Shown: piece after piece, positions 25,896 through 35,945 of the stretch
Position numbering within the stretch: position 1 is the stretch's first letter
How the letters are laid out: each line of letters opens with the position of its first letter
NCBI GenBank assembly: GCA_947497455.1
Contig: CANMGU010000002.1
Location: forward strand, 1,148,506-1,212,505
Direction: 5' to 3'
Length of the DNA: 64,000 nt
Source: an uncultured Sphingomonadaceae bacterium
Lineage (GTDB): Bacteria > Pseudomonadota > Alphaproteobacteria > Sphingomonadales > Sphingomonadaceae
Notes under the pieces: model-generated
Databases searched by the model: none
What the model was told of the DNA's origin: nothing
Seen by the model: only the letters and a program-made list of their open reading frames with translations
Position numbers and translations under genes: made by a program

Positions 25896-26243
25896 ATGGC
25901 TCGCGTTACCGTTGAAGATTGCGTTGATAAAGTCACCAATCGGTTTGATTTGGTCCTATTTGCGGCGCAGCGTGCTCGCGAGATATCCGGTGGCGCGGAA
26001 CTTACGATTGATCGCGACCGCGATAAAAATCCGGTGGTTTCACTGCGTGAAATTGCAGAAGAAACGATCAAACCAAAAGATCTTGAGGAAAGCCTCGTTC
26101 AATCGTTGCAGAAAGTGCAGATTGACGATGATGATACGCCAGATGAAATTGGTTCGATCAGCCAGTCTGCCGAGGCGTTACGCCTGACGGCTGCTGCTCC
26201 GCCACGCAGTGCGGGTGTATCAAACGAATATGGCCGCCGCTAA
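25896..26243 (+). CDS. rpoZ: RNA polymerase omega subunit
   Basis: Omega of 115 residues, which folds around the beta-prime C-terminus and aids polymerase assembly. The conserved start [30 protein letters not shown] and [10 protein letters not shown] near residue 50 are characteristic. The C-terminal 50 residues are an acidic then Ala/Ser-rich extension, as in other alphaproteobacteria. AGGAGCG lies 5 nt before the ATG. In many alphaproteobacteria rpoZ is near spoT (relA/spoT); none is seen here. Confidence 0.96.
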   Translation: MARVTVEDCVDKVTNRFDLVLFAAQRAREISGGAELTIDRDRDKNPVVSLREIAEETIKPKDLEESLVQSLQKVQIDDDDTPDEIGSISQSAEALRLTAAAPPRSAGVSNEYGRR

Positions 26244-26254
26244 TAGGTCGGTCT

Positions 26255-27121
26255 TCAGTCTGATTTTAAAACCGGGCGGGGCTCTTCGATAGAGTTGCTG
26301 CCCGTTTTTGTTTCTGCGCCCCTATTGCGGGTAAATGGTACCAGCAGACTCCAGATCAGATTGGCAGGTTTATTGTCCTGATATTCCGATAGGCCGATCG
26401 TCATGCCATCATGACCTTTTTCCGGTTGCGCAGTATAGGTGCGAAACATGCGATCCCAGATGGTCAGGAAAAAACTATAATTGCTGTTCGTTTCCCGAAC
26501 GATGACCGAATGATGTACGCGGTGCATATCGGGGGTCACGATGAATAGACGCAACACCCGATCCAGTCCAAGCGGCAGGCGCACATTGGCATGGTTGAAC
26601 ATGGCTGCGGCATTGAGCACGACCTCAAACAGGAAAACGGCGAATGCGGCTGGCCCGATGAGCATAATGCAGATCAGCTTATAAGCCATGGACAATATGC
26701 TTTCCACGGGATGAAAGCGGGCACCGCTGGTGACATCAAGATCGCGGTCAGCATGATGAACCTTGTGAAAGCGCCACAGGATCGGAATTTTGTGGAACGC
26801 GATATGCTGGGCGTAAATGAGCATGTCGAGCAATAGGAAAGCGATAATGATCTCTATCCAAAAGGGAAGCGCGATCATGGCTAGCAAACCCCAACCGTGA
26901 AGAGCCGCATAGTCGGCCATCCCTACTGCCAATATAGGCATGACCAGGCGCAAAGCGAGCGTATCAACAATGACCAGGGATATATTGGTGAACCAGCGTG
27001 CGCCCTTGGCAAGGACACGCTGTTTTCGCGGCATTGCAATCTCAAGTAGCGCCATCAGCAGAAATATACCTGCGAATGCACTCAGCCTGATCATGGCTTC
27101 ATATTGCTCGAGGAAGGACAT
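26255..27121 (-). CDS. Sterol desaturase / fatty acid hydroxylase family protein
   Basis: A 288-residue polytopic membrane protein with the diiron histidine boxes HIAFH (near 106), HKVHH (near 119) and HRVHH (near 200) of the fatty-acid-hydroxylase superfamily. About four to five hydrophobic helices are visible. Bacterial members hydroxylate or desaturate lipids such as carotenoids, ornithine lipids or sterol-like substrates; the substrate here is unknown. It is convergent with rpoZ, with 11 bp between the stops. Confidence 0.88.
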   Translation of the reverse strand: MSFLEQYEAMIRLSAFAGIFLLMALLEIAMPRKQRVLAKGARWFTNISLVIVDTLALRLVMPILAVGMADYAALHGWGLLAMIALPFWIEIIIAFLLLDMLIYAQHIAFHKIPILWRFHKVHHADRDLDVTSGARFHPVESILSMAYKLICIMLIGPAAFAVFLFEVVLNAAAMFNHANVRLPLGLDRVLRLFIVTPDMHRVHHSVIVRETNSNYSFFLTIWDRMFRTYTAQPEKGHDGMTIGLSEYQDNKPANLIWSLLVPFTRNRGAETKTGSNSIEEPRPVLKSD

Positions 27122-27202
27122 GTGCTTTTGTCGCAGTTAAGCGGTGCGGAAGCAAGGGGATCTGGTGTGAATGCAGGAACTGAATCCCAAGGTCGGTAGT
27201 CG

Positions 27203-27574
27203 CTAGCAGGGATATTTCTTCTTCATAAAACCGTGAAATGCGGCCTTGACCTCCATATCACGCTGAGCGACCGGAATGGTTTTGAGATGGGCGATGAATT
27301 CTTTGCCATTCAACTTGCCTTTGCCCTTCGCTGGTGGGCAACTAGGAGGCGTTTTGCCAGCGGCACGCGCGGCCTGGATATCGCTGCGATAAGCGTTCGT
27401 CACCGTCTTCATTTCACTCATGACGGGCTTACGATGTTTGGAAAACATGGCGCCCATTCCAGCATTCATCAATTTGTCGGCTTTGGGGAGAAATTCGGAT
27501 ACGGGCATGGCTGATGCCGGGACTGCAATCGACAGCGACAAGATCATCGCAAGGCTCCGAATGGTTAGCGTCAT
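27203..27574 (-). CDS. Small exported protein of unknown function
   Basis: A 123-residue protein with a signal peptide (MTLTIRSLAMILSLSIAVPASA). The mature part is Lys/Ala-rich and carries two cysteines (SCPPAK and the C-terminal KKYPC), which may form a disulfide. The ATG at 27574 is chosen, preceded by GAAGGAGG at a spacing of about 7. That SD is buried in the descending arm of a terminator-like hairpin that ends within a few bases of the start codon (27571-27611). No family recognised. Confidence 0.7.
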   Translation of the reverse strand: MTLTIRSLAMILSLSIAVPASAMPVSEFLPKADKLMNAGMGAMFSKHRKPVMSEMKTVTNAYRSDIQAARAAGKTPPSCPPAKGKGKLNGKEFIAHLKTIPVAQRDMEVKAAFHGFMKKKYPC

Positions 27575-27611
27575 AAAAAAGGCCTCCTTCAATTTCTGAA
27601 GGAGGCCTTTT
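27571..27611 (-). terminator. Terminator hairpin overlapping an RBS and start codon
   Basis: Reading leftward, AAAAGGCCTCCTTC, a 7-base loop and GAAGGAGGCCTTTT form a perfect 14-bp stem (27611-27577), followed by TT and then the ATG of the next gene at 27574. It terminates the PEP-CTERM gene, and its 3' arm contains the Shine-Dalgarno GAAGGAGG of the gene at 27203-27574. It may act as attenuator and RBS sequestrator. Confidence 0.75.
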
Positions 27612-27702
27612 GTGATATTTTTTGTGAATATTAGGTGAATTACCTACCCAATACACTCATGATCTATTTGTTCTGCTAGTCGAGCAAACAATATCTGTTA
27701 AA

Positions 27703-28263
27703 TCAGGCGAAAGCGACTTTGACATTCGCTTTGCGACGACGGCGCATCGCACCACCGACCAATCCGAATCCACCGATCATCATTGCCCAGCTTGCTGGTT
27801 CGGGCACAGCACCAACGGATTCCAAGGTAATCCCAACTGATGTAAATGCAGTGTCTGGGTTGAACAGATTAACGCCGTCCGAAAGGTCCAATGTTACGTC
27901 GATAACACCATCAGCAGTCAGGGTTTGAAAATCGGCAAGGGTCAGAGCGAATGTTGACGAGAACTGATTGTCATCGAATGAGAATGCCGTCGTTGTATCC
28001 GCAGATTCAAGAGAAAGATTCCCGGTAAGCAAGCCCTCTATATCATAGTCCAAAGACTCAATTTGGGGGAAACCAAATGAATAGTCTCCACGTGCGGTAA
28101 TAGTAATTGACCCCGGTCCGGTAGGTGTACCCAATCCAGCAAAGCTATAGCTAAACAGTTGGCCAGCGCTGGTTTGTGCCTGGGTTTCCAGAACTGTGGT
28201 TGCATTTGCACTTGCAGGTAATGCAGCAGCTGTCAAAGCCGCCGCCATAATATATTTTTTCAT
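27703..28263 (-). CDS. PEP-CTERM sorting domain protein
   Basis: A 186-residue secreted protein. ATG 28263 (MKKYIMAAALTAAALPASANA) starts a signal peptide; the frame upstream has no RBS. The mature part is beta-rich (FSYSFAGLGTPTGPGSITIT) and lacks cysteines. The C-terminal anchor is VPEPASWAMMIGGFGLVGGAMRRRRK: the PEP motif, a hydrophobic helix and a basic cluster, the sorting signal recognised by exosortase. No exosortase is encoded in this window. The role is likely in surface or extracellular polymer-associated structures. Confidence 0.88.
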   Translation of the reverse strand: MKKYIMAAALTAAALPASANATTVLETQAQTSAGQLFSYSFAGLGTPTGPGSITITARGDYSFGFPQIESLDYDIEGLLTGNLSLESADTTTAFSFDDNQFSSTFALTLADFQTLTADGVIDVTLDLSDGVNLFNPDTAFTSVGITLESVGAVPEPASWAMMIGGFGLVGGAMRRRRKANVKVAFA

Positions 28264-28416
28264 GGACTTCTTTCCGGTTATCAATGACCCGGATGCTGCA
28301 TTGCACAACACTGAGCAAAGATAAACGAAAAATTAACAATCTCTGCTAGTTGTAACAAATTGAAACATTTGCATTTGTATCGGAATCAAAATTTCCCAAT
28401 AAGTCCGATATGGCTG

Positions 28417-30369
28417 TCAAGCGCCTTGGGGCTTGGGATCGCCAAATGGCCCTTTTCGCTTCTTGCCCGCTTTCGGTATCGATGTACCAATTGTCGGAAC
28501 CGAAGAGGGTTTGACGACATCGCCATCGGGGCGCTCGAACTTCCCATTTTCGACCAGCGAGTCAATTTCGTCGCCGGACAGGGTTTCATATTCAAGAAGC
28601 GCATTGGCAAGTAAATGCAACTGATCCTCATGTTTGGTCAGCACATCCTTCGCCCGATCATAGCCTGCGTCGACAATACCGCGAATTTCGCTGTCGATTT
28701 TCTTGGCGGTTTCATCTGACATATGAACGCGCTGGGACTGCGAATAGCCGAGGAAGGTTTCGCCTTGTTCCTCTTCATATTGCAATGGCCCCATTTCGTC
28801 CGACATGCCCCATTGCGTGACCATGTCACGTGCCAGCTTGGTCGCATATTGGATGTCGCCTGACGCACCGGAAGATACTTTGTCATAGCCGAAGATGATT
28901 TCCTCGGCGACACGGCCGCCCATCGATACCGCCATATTCGCGTGCATCTTGTCACGGTGATAGCTGTAACTGTCCCGCTCGGGTAGGCGCATGACCATGC
29001 CCAGTGCACGGCCGCGCGGAATGATGGTCGCCTTGTGGATCGGATCAGAGGCTGGCTCGTGCACCGCAACAATCGCATGACCGGCTTCGTGATAAGCGGT
29101 CATTTTCTTCTCATCCTCGGTCATCACCATGGATTTGCGCTCTGTACCCATCATGACCTTGTCTTTGGCGGTTTCAAACTCGTCCATAGCGACAAGACGC
29201 TTGCCGCGACGGGCAGCCATCAGCGCAGCTTCGTTGACAAGGTTTGCAAGGTCAGCACCAGAGAAACCCGGTGTGCCGCGCGCAATGGTGCGTGCGTTGA
29301 CATCAGGTGCCAATGGCACTTTCTTCATGTGCACTTCGAGAATCTTCTCACGGCCTTCAATATCGGGACGCGGAACGACAACTTGTCGGTCAAAGCGACC
29401 AGGACGCAAGAGCGCCGGGTCAAGAACGTCAGGACGGTTGGTCGCGGCGATGATGATGATACCTTCATTGGCCTCAAAACCATCCATCTCGACAAGAAGC
29501 TGGTTCAATGTCTGCTCACGCTCGTCATTGCCGTTGCCAAGGCCGGCACCACGATGGCGGCCGACTGCGTCAATTTCGTCGATGAATACGATACAAGGTG
29601 CGCTTTTCTTGGCTTGTTCAAACATATCGCGGACGCGGCTAGCACCGACACCTACGAACATTTCCACAAAGTCAGAACCTGAAATGGTGAAGAATGGCAC
29701 ACCGGCTTCACCCGCAATGGCCCGCGCCAAAAGCGTTTTACCGGTACCAGGTGAACCGACAAGCAGGGCGCCTTTCGGTATCTGTCCACCGAGTTTCGAA
29801 AAGCGGCTAGGGTTTTTCAGAAACTCAACGATTTCCTCAAGCTCTTCACGCGCTTCATCAATTCCGGCGACATCTTCGAACGTGACCTTGCCTTGCTTTT
29901 CGGTCAGCATTTTGGCCTTGGACTTGCCAAAGCCCATCGCACCGGAACCGCTACCCTTTTGCATCTGGCGCAGCACAAAGAATGCGATACCCAGAATGAG
30001 CAGGAAGGGCAGGGATTGGATCAGCAGATATTGCCAGATGCTCGGGCTTTCTTCGGCCTGACCGCTATATTCGACGCCTTTTTCGTCAAGCAGTTTGACC
30101 AGGCTTGGATCATTGCCAACAGGCGTAGTCGCGAACTTGTCACCATTGGTCAGCTCGCCGGTGATTTTATCAGGTGCAATTGCAACCGTCTTGACACTGC
30201 CCTCAGCAACTTTTGCACGGAAAGACGAATAGCTGATCGCATCACCAGAGTCCGCGCCCGCGCCTGCTCCAAACATGGAAACAGTCAGCAGGAGTGCGAC
30301 GATGACGCCGGCCCATATGAGCATGCTTTTCATCCACGGATTTTCCTTGGGATCCTGTTCGTCGTTCAT
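28417..30369 (-). CDS. ftsH: ATP-dependent zinc metalloprotease FtsH
   Basis: A 650-residue membrane-anchored AAA+ protease for quality control and regulated proteolysis at the inner membrane. It has two N-terminal transmembrane segments (about 12-30 and 110-130), Walker A GSPGTGKT, Walker [12 protein letters not shown], the second region of homology [20 protein letters not shown] and the zinc site HEAGH in [11 protein letters not shown] near residue 425. The C-terminus ends with a coiled-coil and lysine-rich tail. It follows tilS on the same strand, the usual tilS-ftsH arrangement, with a 156-bp gap that has a weak promoter. Confidence 0.97.
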   Translation of the reverse strand: MNDEQDPKENPWMKSMLIWAGVIVALLLTVSMFGAGAGADSGDAISYSSFRAKVAEGSVKTVAIAPDKITGELTNGDKFATTPVGNDPSLVKLLDEKGVEYSGQAEESPSIWQYLLIQSLPFLLILGIAFFVLRQMQKGSGSGAMGFGKSKAKMLTEKQGKVTFEDVAGIDEAREELEEIVEFLKNPSRFSKLGGQIPKGALLVGSPGTGKTLLARAIAGEAGVPFFTISGSDFVEMFVGVGASRVRDMFEQAKKSAPCIVFIDEIDAVGRHRGAGLGNGNDEREQTLNQLLVEMDGFEANEGIIIIAATNRPDVLDPALLRPGRFDRQVVVPRPDIEGREKILEVHMKKVPLAPDVNARTIARGTPGFSGADLANLVNEAALMAARRGKRLVAMDEFETAKDKVMMGTERKSMVMTEDEKKMTAYHEAGHAIVAVHEPASDPIHKATIIPRGRALGMVMRLPERDSYSYHRDKMHANMAVSMGGRVAEEIIFGYDKVSSGASGDIQYATKLARDMVTQWGMSDEMGPLQYEEEQGETFLGYSQSQRVHMSDETAKKIDSEIRGIVDAGYDRAKDVLTKHEDQLHLLANALLEYETLSGDEIDSLVENGKFERPDGDVVKPSSVPTIGTSIPKAGKKRKGPFGDPKPQGA

Positions 30370-30427
30370 GATGCTTTACGTCCTGTGTTGGTGTCGCCGG
30401 TGTGTTTTCCGTCGAATCTATCCTCTA

Positions 30428-30455
30428 AAGATAGGGGTTTTGCTCCGGATGACAA
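30428..30455 (-). promoter_or_regulatory. Candidate promoter of ftsH
   Basis: Reading leftward, TTGTCA (30455-30450), 16 bp, TATCTT (30433-30428). The segment also contains CCTATCT, similar to the -10 of alphaproteobacterial sigma32 promoters, but no CTTG -35 box sits at the right distance. Confidence 0.3.
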
Positions 30456-30525
30456 TATAAGCGGCAATGTTTTTACGGATCAGTCTGATCGTATATCTTG
30501 ATTTGTCACCAAAACGTTGAAATAT

Positions 30526-31473
30526 TTAACTATTGTTCCGTTTTGGCGCAGGAGCAAAGGTCCAGGTTAACCCACCTTTGCACAATATATTGCCGATGGT
30601 CAGCGTCTCACCCTGTATGAGACCTCTGATCAACGGTTCCAGTTGGCTGCCGCGTGGCGATAAAGCCGGATCGCAGATATGCAGGCATTTCAACAGCAGT
30701 CGTCTGACAATTTCGTGCGGAAAATCATATTTGTCGAGCGTACATCCGTCATGTGTTTTCCGGATATGGGCCATTGCCAATTCATCAACCATCCAATGGA
30801 TTGCTGTACGTGCATCGTCCAACGCCGCTGCGCTTTGACTGGCGAGACCTACATCAAAGCCGGATAAGTTCGACAACGCCTCCCGCACCCGGACGCGATC
30901 AAAACTCTGGTCCTTATTGGAGGGATCATCAATCGGAGTGATGCCTTGCGCCGAGACGAACTGAATCAACATTTCCTTTGAAAAGGGGAGCAATGGCCGG
31001 ATAATATGACCACGTCTGGCGCGGATCGCTGACATGCCGTCAATACCGCTGCCGCGCAATATCCGCATGATCAGTGTTTCGAGCTGATCATCGGCATGAT
31101 GGGCCGTTGCGAGCAGGGCAATGTTATGGTGTTCCAGCCAACCATTGAGCAAAGAGTATCGGGCCTTGCGCGCTTCAACCTGAATGCTGCCGCGAATGGG
31201 AGTGGAAGGTTTCAGAATATGGTGGGGAATGTTGCGCGCTGCGCAAAGGCTGGCGACAAATTTGCATTCTTCGTGGGCTTCAGGGCGCAGCCCGTGATCG
31301 ACCGTCGCAGCGGCGATCCGGCCGGGAAAATTGTCATGAGCCAAGAGCAGTAGCGCAAGACTATCGGGGCCGCCGGAGACGGCAAGACCCATTATGTCAT
31401 CAGTCTTCTCAAAATCCGGGACAAGCGCCAGCACCGCTTTACGAAAGCGGTTGGCAGGCGCATTGCCCGTCAT
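30526..31473 (-). CDS. tilS: tRNA(Ile)-lysidine synthase
   Basis: A 315-residue PP-loop ATPase that converts C34 of tRNA-Ile2 to lysidine, so that it reads AUA. The PP-loop is SGGPDS (residues 33-38 in LAVSGGPDSLALLL), followed by VDHGLRPEA and ATAHHADDQLETLIMRILRGSG near residue 120. It is shorter than E. coli TilS (432), which is common for alphaproteobacterial versions lacking a full C-terminal domain. It lies in the cpoB-tilS-ftsH order, with 25 bp to cpoB. Confidence 0.95.
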   Translation of the reverse strand: MTGNAPANRFRKAVLALVPDFEKTDDIMGLAVSGGPDSLALLLLAHDNFPGRIAAATVDHGLRPEAHEECKFVASLCAARNIPHHILKPSTPIRGSIQVEARKARYSLLNGWLEHHNIALLATAHHADDQLETLIMRILRGSGIDGMSAIRARRGHIIRPLLPFSKEMLIQFVSAQGITPIDDPSNKDQSFDRVRVREALSNLSGFDVGLASQSAAALDDARTAIHWMVDELAMAHIRKTHDGCTLDKYDFPHEIVRRLLLKCLHICDPALSPRGSQLEPLIRGLIQGETLTIGNILCKGGLTWTFAPAPKRNNS

Positions 31474-31498
31474 GCTGTTTTACAGGCCGCTTCGAGGA

Positions 31499-32392
31499 TC
31501 AGCTGCAATCTGCTGCTGCCTTTCCGGACGCAACGCGGGCGTTCAGGCGGCCCGATGCTTCGCTCGGATAAACGTCTTGCAACTCAGAAAGTACCCGGCA
31601 TGCATCGGCTTTTTTGTCCAGTTGTACCAAGGCGGTGCTCAAGAAGTACAGGCTGTCAGGCGCACGTTCGCCGCGTGGCAATTCCTGATAGTTTTCGTAA
31701 AGCGCAACGGAAGCCAGTGCTGGTTTGCCATCGTCCAGATAGGCGCGACCGAGCAGGTTTTTGGCAAAGCTGGCGCGGCGGTGATTGGGATGCTCTTCGG
31801 CAGCCTTCTTAAGCTGTGCCTGTGCTTCGGGGTAATATTTGGCCGCCCACAACCGATATCCGTAAATGTAGGAATCTTCACCAGCATCGCCAGTGTCGGG
31901 CATCACAATCGAAGCCACCCCGCTTACACGCTCGGGATCAGGAGTTTCTGTTGCAGATGTTTCACTTCCGGTTGCTGCTGAACTGGGATCACCAGACGGG
32001 GTGGTCGACAATGCACCTGGGTTGGTACTGACCGGTGGCACAGCTGCTGCTGCCATCTTGTCTTCAATCTGTTTCAATCGGAAGCCATTTTGCTCGACCT
32101 GATCGGTGAGCGATGCCAGACTGCGTTCCAATGTATCAACCCGCGCAATAAGATCGGATACCGCAGATGTTGTCGTCGATGGCGTTACAGGGCTTGCCGC
32201 ATCTGGGGTGATCTCTGGTTCAAAAAATCTTGAAGAACCCCCCGGAAATACCTTGCGCTGAACGGCCCGCATTTCGCTTTCCAACCGGTCGACACGCTTG
32301 CCAACATTGCTATCCTGTGCCGCAACCGGGCTGGCAACCAACAGGCTGGCGGATAGCGTTGCGCCTAAAGTGGATAATATCACGGACTTCAT
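31499..32392 (-). CDS. ybgF: Tol-Pal associated periplasmic protein YbgF/CpoB
   Basis: A 297-residue exported protein: signal peptide ending SPVAAQ, a coiled-coil segment (RVDRLESEMRAVQRKVFPG and RVDTLERSLASLTDQVEQN) and a C-terminal TPR region (DAGEDSYIYGYRLWAAKYYPEAQAQ onward). In E. coli CpoB links TolA to peptidoglycan synthesis during division. Here it is separated from the tol-pal cluster, which is inferred to be next to ybgC. A Ser/Thr/Pro-rich linker lies at about residues 110-160. Confidence 0.9.
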   Translation of the reverse strand: MKSVILSTLGATLSASLLVASPVAAQDSNVGKRVDRLESEMRAVQRKVFPGGSSRFFEPEITPDAASPVTPSTTTSAVSDLIARVDTLERSLASLTDQVEQNGFRLKQIEDKMAAAAVPPVSTNPGALSTTPSGDPSSAATGSETSATETPDPERVSGVASIVMPDTGDAGEDSYIYGYRLWAAKYYPEAQAQLKKAAEEHPNHRRASFAKNLLGRAYLDDGKPALASVALYENYQELPRGERAPDSLYFLSTALVQLDKKADACRVLSELQDVYPSEASGRLNARVASGKAAADCS

Positions 32393-32494
32393 AGGGAACC
32401 TCCAAATAATAGCACCGTGTTAACCATAGATACCTTGGGAAAGTAAATAGATTTACAGTGAATAATCGCGACAAAAGACGTTCGGATCGGTCCG

Positions 32495-33373
32495 CTATTG
32501 CGAGTTGGTCTGATTGCCTGCAGCCTCATCACCAGTGCCGGTCGCTGATCCGCCGGGATCGCTGCGTCCAAGTAGCGCGGCGGCGCTGATGCCGACATCC
32601 TTGATTGTCCGATCAGCGGTTCCGAGAGGAGGGACAACTGCACCATCAATAGTGACCGTTAAGGCGTCGGGCCGTCCGGTCAGGATTTGCGGGCCCCTGG
32701 CGTCAGCAGGAACCGCATATTGTTCGCCTGCGGTCATCTCCTTTTCAAATAGCCGTTCGCCATCTTCGTCATATATTTTCAACCAGACGGTTTCAGTTGC
32801 TGTCAACACGACCGCGCCGGTTGCAGAAGGCGTTGGGCCGACAGGTTCAATTGTTCCATCCAGACCGCTCTCGAGCTCGCCACCCCCTTCGACAAATTCT
32901 GGATCAGAACTGCCGTCCATAAAATCACCTGGTTCGAGAAACAGGGTCCGCCAAACCAGAAATCCGACAAGCAGGATGGCCGCGATGCTTGCGGCTGTCC
33001 ATGCGAGATATTTGGGTGGAATACTGCTGGGATTGGCCGGTGAGTAGCCGCTTGTTTCCGGTTCATAGGCGCTGTGCCCCTGATCATCCATTTCTTCACG
33101 GAGTTGGCTGCCAATCGTCACTTCACTCAAACCAACGGTTCGGGCGTAGGATTTTGCGAAACCGATCGCATAAGTGCGCCCCGGCAGAGCTGCAAAATCG
33201 CCAGATTCTATTGATTCCAGATGGCGCTGAGGAATGCGTGTCGTCTTGGCAATGTCCTCGACACCCAGATTTTTCTGTTCCCGCGCATGGCGCAGCATTT
33301 CGCCAACGCTGTGCAAGTTCAGCTCGGCATTATCCTGGTCCAATTCTTCTGCATCATTCTCTTCGGCCATCAT
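32495..33373 (-). CDS. RodZ-like helix-turn-helix membrane protein
   Basis: A 292-residue protein with an N-terminal HTH_25 domain (VGEMLRHAREQKNLGVEDIAKTTRIPQRHLESIE, residues 22-56), one transmembrane helix (YLAWTAASIAAILLVGFLVW, about 125-145) and a C-terminal periplasmic DUF4115-type beta domain (ETVWLKIYDEDGERLFEKEM). This is the RodZ layout: a cytoplasmic HTH that contacts MreB and a periplasmic domain. It lies between ptsP and cpoB on the same strand, suggesting linkage with cell-shape functions. The name RodZ is inferred from architecture. Confidence 0.82.
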   Translation of the reverse strand: MMAEENDAEELDQDNAELNLHSVGEMLRHAREQKNLGVEDIAKTTRIPQRHLESIESGDFAALPGRTYAIGFAKSYARTVGLSEVTIGSQLREEMDDQGHSAYEPETSGYSPANPSSIPPKYLAWTAASIAAILLVGFLVWRTLFLEPGDFMDGSSDPEFVEGGGELESGLDGTIEPVGPTPSATGAVVLTATETVWLKIYDEDGERLFEKEMTAGEQYAVPADARGPQILTGRPDALTVTIDGAVVPPLGTADRTIKDVGISAAALLGRSDPGGSATGTGDEAAGNQTNSQ

Positions 33374-33560
33374 ACTCTCCTTCGGCCGGTTCGCGGTGCG
33401 ACCCCGATTAATACTATCCGCAAGAAGAAGCCACTAGAGCAATGAAAAGTCAATGATTATCACGATCCCTGGGCTTTCGGATATTTGTCCCGCCAAGGAC
33501 CGACGCCCACGGCGGATTATGCCGATACAACTTATTACATCTTCTCCAGACGACCGGCTA

Positions 33561-35843
33561 TCAGCCCAAGTCTATCGCTTGCTCTTCAGCCCATTGTCGG
33601 AACGCCGCTCTCAAGTCGCTTGGCGGATTAGACAAAATCTCTTGCAGCTGTTCTTGCGCCGCGCTCAAATCAAGCGAACGCACCATCGCCTTGATCGGTC
33701 CAACCGATGCGGGCGTAATGGACAAGCGCCTAATACCCAAACACAGGAGCGCCAAAGCCTCCAATGGGCGCCCGCCCATTTCACCGCATACGCCCAACTC
33801 AATACCGAGATCATCGGATTGTCTTGCGACACGGCCAATGAAGCGTAACACAGCGGGGCTCAACCAATCGAACCTTTCCGCCAATTTTGGATTGCTGCGA
33901 TCGGCGGCAAATAGAAACTGAGTGAGATCATTGGTTCCGATTGAGAGGAAGTCGAGCCGGGTCGCCATCTGGTCAAGACATTCGGCCAACGCTGGCACTT
34001 CTAGCATTGCGCCATAGCGGATCGACAGCGGCAATTGCTTTTTTCGGCTGCGCAGAAATTCGATCTGCTTTTCGAACACCGCTTTGGCTTCATCAAACTC
34101 CCAGGGTTCGGCTATCATCGGGAACATCACGTTGAGCTTTCGGCCGGCCGCAGCCTCGATAAGCGCGCGGGCCTGCACTTTCATCAACGCATCGCGCTCC
34201 AGCCCGATGCGCAGAGCCCGCCAACCCATAGCCGGATTTTCCTCTTTCACTTCGCTCGCCTGAAAATAGGGGAGGGGTTTGTCTCCGCCAATGTCGACGG
34301 TGCGAAAGACTACGGGTTTATTGCCCGCAGCATCGAGCACATCGCGGTAAAAGCGCAACTGTCCGGCACGGCCCGGCATATTGGCAGCAACGAGAAACTG
34401 AAACTCTGTGCGAAACAGGCCGATACCATCGGCGCCCGTCAGATTGAGCATTGCCATGTCATCGCGCAAGCCGGCATTGATGTTCAAGGTGATCCGCGTG
34501 CCGTCTTTTGTGACCGATTCCTTGTCCTTTAATTCTGTGTAGGCGGCGCGCTTTTTCTGGGTCAGTTCAATCTGGGTCTCAAATGCATCCTCCATCGATG
34601 GGCTTGGCCGGACAAACAGAGCATTGTCATCGACATTAAGAAGCAGATGATCATTCTCGCGGACGATCTGCCGAACATTTTTCACCTGACCCAGGATTGG
34701 AATATCCATGGCGCGGGCGATAATCGTCACATGCGCGGTCAGCGATCCTTCTTCCAGCACCACGCCCTTGAGTCGCCGACGATCATATTCCAGCAATTCT
34801 GCAGGCCCCAAATTGCGAGCGACCAATATCGTGTCCTGTCGCAAGCCCATGGTCGCCGCCGTACCCATCTGGCCAGAGACGATACGCAGTAGACGGTTAG
34901 CTAGATCTTCCAGATCATGCATCCGTTCGGCGAGTAAGGCATCGTCAATCTGCCGCATCCGCATGCGGGTATGTTGCTGCACGCGTTCAATAGCTGCTTC
35001 TGCGGTCAGGCCGCTATCGATCGCTTCGTTGATCCGGCGGCTCCAGCCTTCGTCATAGGCAAACATCTTGTAGGTTTGCAAAACCTCTTCATGCTCGCCG
35101 CCAACGCCAAATTCAGCCTGATTGGTCATGTGATCAATCTGGTCGCGCATCTTGTCAAAGGCGGAGTAGACGCGGTGGCGTTCAGCTTCGGTGTCCTCGG
35201 CGACGGTATGTTCGATTTTCACGCGCGGCTGATGGAAGACCGCATATCCGCTCGCCTTGCCCTTAACCAATTGCAGTCCAGCCAACCGGTCTGCGCCGTC
35301 ATGGTGGGCTTGGGGGGCATCGACTGAATCCTCATCGATCAATTCCGCATTGGCGATCAGTTCCGAAAGCACCATGGCTGCTGTCTGGAAGGATTCAATT
35401 TCTTCCTCGGAATATTTGCGTGGTTCCATATGCTGGGCACATAAAACGCCGACCGCCTGTTTATTACGAATGATCGGAACGCCGGCAAAGCTGTGGAATT
35501 TTTCCTCACCGGTTTCCGGGCGATATTGGAAGTCAGGATGGCTAGCCGCCTCATCGAGGTTCAGCGTTTCGACATTTTTGGCAATGTAACCAGTCAACCC
35601 CTCCCCAAAGGCCAATTTGGTAACGTGAACCGCTTCCTGATTCAGACCGCGCGTTGCATAGAGTTCGAGCACGCCTTCGCGGCGCAAATATATCGAACAG
35701 ACCTCGCTGCTGACCGCATCGGCAATGGTTTCCACGACATGATTGAGTTTTGTCTGTGCGTTGCCAGGGGAAGCCATGATCGACCGGAGCCCGGTTAGAA
35801 TGTTACGAGCGGTTACAGGGCTGGACGTATGTTTGGTGGCCAT
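33561..35843 (-). CDS. ptsP: Phosphoenolpyruvate-protein phosphotransferase PtsP (EI-Ntr)
   Basis: A 760-residue enzyme I of the nitrogen PTS. It has an N-terminal GAF domain (about residues 15-165), an HPr-binding and phosphohistidine domain with SLTAHVTIIARAMDIP (the phosphorylated His lies in LTAH, near 360), and a C-terminal PEP-binding TIM barrel with GIGLFRTEF, KPLPYFQ, SIGTNDLTQ and a GVCGEMGG motif. It transfers phosphate from PEP to NPr, which then phosphorylates EIIA-Ntr. A 187-bp gap without genes separates it from the RodZ-like gene. Confidence 0.95.
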   Translation of the reverse strand: MATKHTSSPVTARNILTGLRSIMASPGNAQTKLNHVVETIADAVSSEVCSIYLRREGVLELYATRGLNQEAVHVTKLAFGEGLTGYIAKNVETLNLDEAASHPDFQYRPETGEEKFHSFAGVPIIRNKQAVGVLCAQHMEPRKYSEEEIESFQTAAMVLSELIANAELIDEDSVDAPQAHHDGADRLAGLQLVKGKASGYAVFHQPRVKIEHTVAEDTEAERHRVYSAFDKMRDQIDHMTNQAEFGVGGEHEEVLQTYKMFAYDEGWSRRINEAIDSGLTAEAAIERVQQHTRMRMRQIDDALLAERMHDLEDLANRLLRIVSGQMGTAATMGLRQDTILVARNLGPAELLEYDRRRLKGVVLEEGSLTAHVTIIARAMDIPILGQVKNVRQIVRENDHLLLNVDDNALFVRPSPSMEDAFETQIELTQKKRAAYTELKDKESVTKDGTRITLNINAGLRDDMAMLNLTGADGIGLFRTEFQFLVAANMPGRAGQLRFYRDVLDAAGNKPVVFRTVDIGGDKPLPYFQASEVKEENPAMGWRALRIGLERDALMKVQARALIEAAAGRKLNVMFPMIAEPWEFDEAKAVFEKQIEFLRSRKKQLPLSIRYGAMLEVPALAECLDQMATRLDFLSIGTNDLTQFLFAADRSNPKLAERFDWLSPAVLRFIGRVARQSDDLGIELGVCGEMGGRPLEALALLCLGIRRLSITPASVGPIKAMVRSLDLSAAQEQLQEILSNPPSDLRAAFRQWAEEQAIDLG

Positions 35844-35945
35844 GATGGTGATCTAGCAGAGATCAGCCAATGGTGCGATATGCAAAACAGGTTAACGTCG
35901 AAAAAGTGCATGTCACCATAGGCTTTTTTCAGATTTATGCTGGCT

